Shown one piece after another: positions 61,730-64,000 of a stretch of DNA of 64,000 nt. Made by a program: the position numbers and the translations under genes. The notes below the pieces were generated by a model. The model did no database searches. It had not been told where the DNA came from and saw nothing but the letters and a program-made list of their open reading frames with translations. Position 1 is the stretch's first letter; the number at the start of each line of letters is the position of its first letter. Source of the stretch: Fen-1273 sp963837815 (GTDB lineage Bacteria; Bacteroidota; Ignavibacteria; UBA10030; UBA6906). The stretch lies in contig CAWIOS010000009.1 in assembly GCA_963837815.1 (NCBI GenBank), positions 372,001 through 436,000 of the forward strand, in the 5' to 3' direction.

Positions 61730-63460
61730 ATGAGAACATTGCGTCTGTCGTCCGTGTGCCGCCGGCTTGGTCCGGTTGTTCCGTTGCTCGTGCTTGCCGT
61801 GTGTTCTTCATATGCCCAGTCGGATACGATCCAGACGAATGTCCCCGCCCTCAAGGTCGTCTATGCTCATGATTTCACGATCGGGTGTCTCCTCTCGTAC
61901 AGAAACATAGGCTTTTCGACAGACCCGCCCGTCCCGGGCCAGTCGGCGGTCGTCACGCCGGAGGGCGGTTACCTCATAAAATTTCACATGAACAGGATGA
62001 CTCCCGGCAACAACATGAAGCCCCAGTACACGGTCGACATCACCGGGAGCGCCGCGGCATATGCGGCGGCAACGACGCAGCAGGCGAAGGACTCCATCGA
62101 TGCCCATCCGATCATAAGCTTTAACGGGGACCTCATCGCGCAGCTCAACTGGGCGCAGAGACAGGGTTTCACGTTCCGCGGTCACACGCTCGTGTGGTAC
62201 AACCAGACCCCGACGCAGTTCTTTTACTCCGGGTACACGACGGCCGGCGCGCGGCTGACGAAGGCACAGATGACTGTGCGCCTCGGCAACTACATCGAAG
62301 AGATTGTCCGCCTGATCCATGCCGGGTGGCCCGGGATGCTCGCGGCGATCGATATCGTGAACGAGGCGATCGACGACAACACAGGTGCTGTCAGAACGAC
62401 GGGAAACGACTGGTACACGACGTTCGGCGACTCGACATATGTCATGTCGGCGTTTCAATTTGCCCGCCAGTACACGACCCTGTACGGTGAAACCCAGATC
62501 AAGCTGTATTACAATGATTATAATTCCGAAATTGCCTCCAAGGCCGACGGGATCGTGAGGCTCTGCACACCGATTTTCCAGGCGGGGTACCTCGACGGGA
62601 TCGGCATGCAGGAACACAACAACCTTTCGACGCCGACCGCCCAGACGTTTATCGCATCGTATGACAAGTTCTCCTCCATCTGCTCTGAGATCTCCATTAC
62701 AGAGCTCGACGTTGCCACGGGGAGCGCCACCCCCTCCGCCGCGGTCCTTGCGACGCAGGCGAACCAGTACGCGATGCTCTTCAAGTGCTTCGTGGAACGG
62801 AGCGCCGGTGCGGGCCGGGGAAAAATCGTGAACGTCTCCAAGGACGGTCTGAACGACCAGTACACGTTCCAGACGAATCAGTCATCGTCCCTGTGGGATT
62901 CTCAGAACCAGTGCAAGCCCGCGTTCTTCGCCGTGGTGCGCGTCGGCATATATTACAATGCGCTGGACTCGCTCATCAGATACGCCGACACTCTCAATAT
63001 GAACAACTACACGCCCAATTCATGGACTCAATTTGTCGGGCCTCTGTCCGCGGCCCGGTCGGCACTGGCGATGAACTACTCAACCGCCGTCCCCGCGGAC
63101 ACTGCACTGGCGATGGCGGAAGCGAATCTGAATTCTGCTATCGCGGGGCTCATCCGGAATGTTAACAGCGTGGAACCGGCCGGGGGGAATGCGCCGCGTG
63201 TCTTCAGTCTGGCTCAGAACTATCCGAATCCGTTCAACCCGTCCACGGAGATCGCCTACTCGATTCCCCGCGACGGGTACGTTTCACTCCGTGTGTTTGA
63301 CCTGCTCGGGCGCGAAGTGGCGCGGCTTGTCGACGGGTTCAGTCACGCGGGAACGTATGTAACGCGGTTTGACGCCTCCGGCCTCTCGAGCGGTGTCTAT
63401 TTCTACCGGCTTCAGTCGGGGAGCCTGACAAGAACGATGAAACTCGTCATTCAGAAATAG
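61730..63460 (+). CDS. GH10 endo-beta-1,4-xylanase with T9SS sorting domain
   Basis: A 576-residue exported GH10 xylanase. It has a signal peptide (MRTLRLSSVCRRLGPVVPLL, then VLAVCSSYAQ). Within the barrel, GHTLVWYNQTP, AAIDIVNEAID (acid/base Glu) and ISITELDVATG (nucleophile Glu) are all present. The C-terminus is a Por sorting domain (FSLAQNYPNPFNPSTEIAYS to MKLVIQK), so it goes out by type IX secretion. It cleaves xylan chains into oligosaccharides outside the cell, the starting point for the genes at 48-53 kb. A purine-rich GAAGGGATT precedes the ATG at 61730. The GH8 gene starts 1 base after its stop. Confidence 0.93.
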   Translation: MRTLRLSSVCRRLGPVVPLLVLAVCSSYAQSDTIQTNVPALKVVYAHDFTIGCLLSYRNIGFSTDPPVPGQSAVVTPEGGYLIKFHMNRMTPGNNMKPQYTVDITGSAAAYAAATTQQAKDSIDAHPIISFNGDLIAQLNWAQRQGFTFRGHTLVWYNQTPTQFFYSGYTTAGARLTKAQMTVRLGNYIEEIVRLIHAGWPGMLAAIDIVNEAIDDNTGAVRTTGNDWYTTFGDSTYVMSAFQFARQYTTLYGETQIKLYYNDYNSEIASKADGIVRLCTPIFQAGYLDGIGMQEHNNLSTPTAQTFIASYDKFSSICSEISITELDVATGSATPSAAVLATQANQYAMLFKCFVERSAGAGRGKIVNVSKDGLNDQYTFQTNQSSSLWDSQNQCKPAFFAVVRVGIYYNALDSLIRYADTLNMNNYTPNSWTQFVGPLSAARSALAMNYSTAVPADTALAMAEANLNSAIAGLIRNVNSVEPAGGNAPRVFSLAQNYPNPFNPSTEIAYSIPRDGYVSLRVFDLLGREVARLVDGFSHAGTYVTRFDASGLSSGVYFYRLQSGSLTRTMKLVIQK

Positions 63461-63461
63461 T

Positions 63462-64000
63462 ATGTCATTCGTGCGGACCGCAACACTCCTCCTTTTCCTC
63501 CTGTGGTCCGGCTTCGCCGCCCCTGCTGTGCCGGGGGGCGGCGCGGCCTCTGCGTCCGGCGGGGGCGCATACGCCACAGGAACGTATCCCGATCTCTTTT
63601 CGTCACTTCTGGGGAAGCCCCCTGCGGATATACAGGGGAAGATAGATACCGCGTTCAACCGGCTGTTTTTCGGGGATGATAGCACGGGGCGCGTCTGCTA
63701 TCCCGCAGGATCCGACATGGCATATGTCGAGGATGTCGCGAACAACGACGTCCGGACAGAGGGGATGTCATACGGGATGATGATCGCCGTACAGATGAAC
63801 AGGAAAGATGTCTTCGACAGGCTGTGGAAATGGGCGAAGACATACATGCAGTTCCGTGAGGGGCCTCACAGGGGATATTTCGCCTGGCACTGCAGGACGG
63901 ACGGGACGGTCCTCGACTCCACGGCGGCATCGGACGGGGAAGAGTGGTTCGTCATGTCCCTCTATTTTGCCTCGGCGAGGTGGGGGGACGGCAGCGGGAT
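63462..64000 (+). CDS. GH8 glycoside hydrolase (probable reducing-end xylose-releasing exo-oligoxylanase), partial
   Basis: A partial gene running off the right edge (179 codons visible). The N-terminus is a signal peptide (SFVRTATLLLFLLWSGFAAP). From about residue 48, YPDLFSSLLGK and NNDVRTEGMSYGMMIAVQMN, then WKWAKTYMQF and ASDGEEWFVMSLYFASARWG, match GH8 exo-oligoxylanases (Rex), with the catalytic Glu in RTEGMSYG. The enzyme would release xylose from the reducing end of xylo-oligosaccharides. It begins 1 base after the GH10 stop, so the two are co-transcribed. Confidence 0.85.
   Translation, partial: MSFVRTATLLLFLLWSGFAAPAVPGGGAASASGGGAYATGTYPDLFSSLLGKPPADIQGKIDTAFNRLFFGDDSTGRVCYPAGSDMAYVEDVANNDVRTEGMSYGMMIAVQMNRKDVFDRLWKWAKTYMQFREGPHRGYFAWHCRTDGTVLDSTAASDGEEWFVMSLYFASARWGDGSG

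Overview
This is a GC-rich bacterial chromosome segment from the Bacteroidota/Chlorobi side of the FCB superphylum, most likely an Ignavibacteria-like lineage; this is inferred from sequence traits, not from a marker gene. Three secreted proteins end in a type IX secretion (Por) sorting domain with the QNYPNPFNP motif. There is a SusC-like TonB-dependent receptor, and a small protein starting MGQQQLLLIILGV resembles a family I associate with Ignavibacteria. The lifestyle suggested is a heterotroph that degrades plant polysaccharides and glycans.

Layout. (1) 1-4.8 kb: the end of a GH89 alpha-N-acetylglucosaminidase, then an oxidoreductase group on the + strand (aldo/keto reductase, a broken SDR remnant, a metal-dependent amidohydrolase/decarboxylase, a zinc alcohol dehydrogenase, a nitroreductase). 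(2) 4.9-9.6 kb: a GMC oxidoreductase with its Tat-type small subunit on the - strand, an outer-membrane barrel-like protein, an isoprenylcysteine-type methyltransferase, and intergenic repeats. (3) 9.9-12.2 kb: a complete GH89 gene. (4) 12.3-22 kb: an accessory block. It begins beside a degenerate tRNA-Thr-like 3' end (possible attachment site) and carries a winged-helix protein, two coiled-coil proteins, two tandem paralogues with a CxxC motif, an AAA+ ATPase, a five-copy repeat array and two phage-like recombination genes. Much of it cannot be named, and it is the best candidate for an undescribed system here. It is followed by a frameshifted pilin-like gene on the opposite strand, a long gene-poor stretch and a small secreted protein.

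(5) 22.6-31.2 kb: a GH92 alpha-mannosidase, a VanZ-like protein, an unnamed secreted TIM-barrel-like protein, malic enzyme and xylulokinase. (6) 31.4-44.9 kb: a run of nine tightly packed + strand genes: a raffinose-synthase-like GH36, a sugar ABC transporter whose permease and binding protein are fused, ribulokinase, ribulose-5-phosphate 4-epimerase, a fucose/arabinose-isomerase-like protein, a polyol-type dehydrogenase, a frameshifted membrane glycosyltransferase and a GH28 polygalacturonase-like enzyme. This reads as pectin/arabinan sugar capture feeding the pentose phosphate pathway. (7) 45.0-64.0 kb: a LacI regulator, then SDR, UroD-like protein, xylose isomerase, GH3, a GPH-type symporter, a TonB receptor, two T9SS-exported proteins, a GH10 xylanase and the start of a GH8 enzyme. 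This is a xylan utilisation locus. Three near-identical palindromes (TGAAWCGATTCA) before the SDR, xylose isomerase and GH3 genes suggest a LacI-controlled regulon. Together, extracellular GH10 makes xylo-oligosaccharides, GH8 and GH3 trim them, the symporter imports them, and XylA plus the distant XylB (29.7-31.2 kb) convert xylose to xylulose 5-phosphate.
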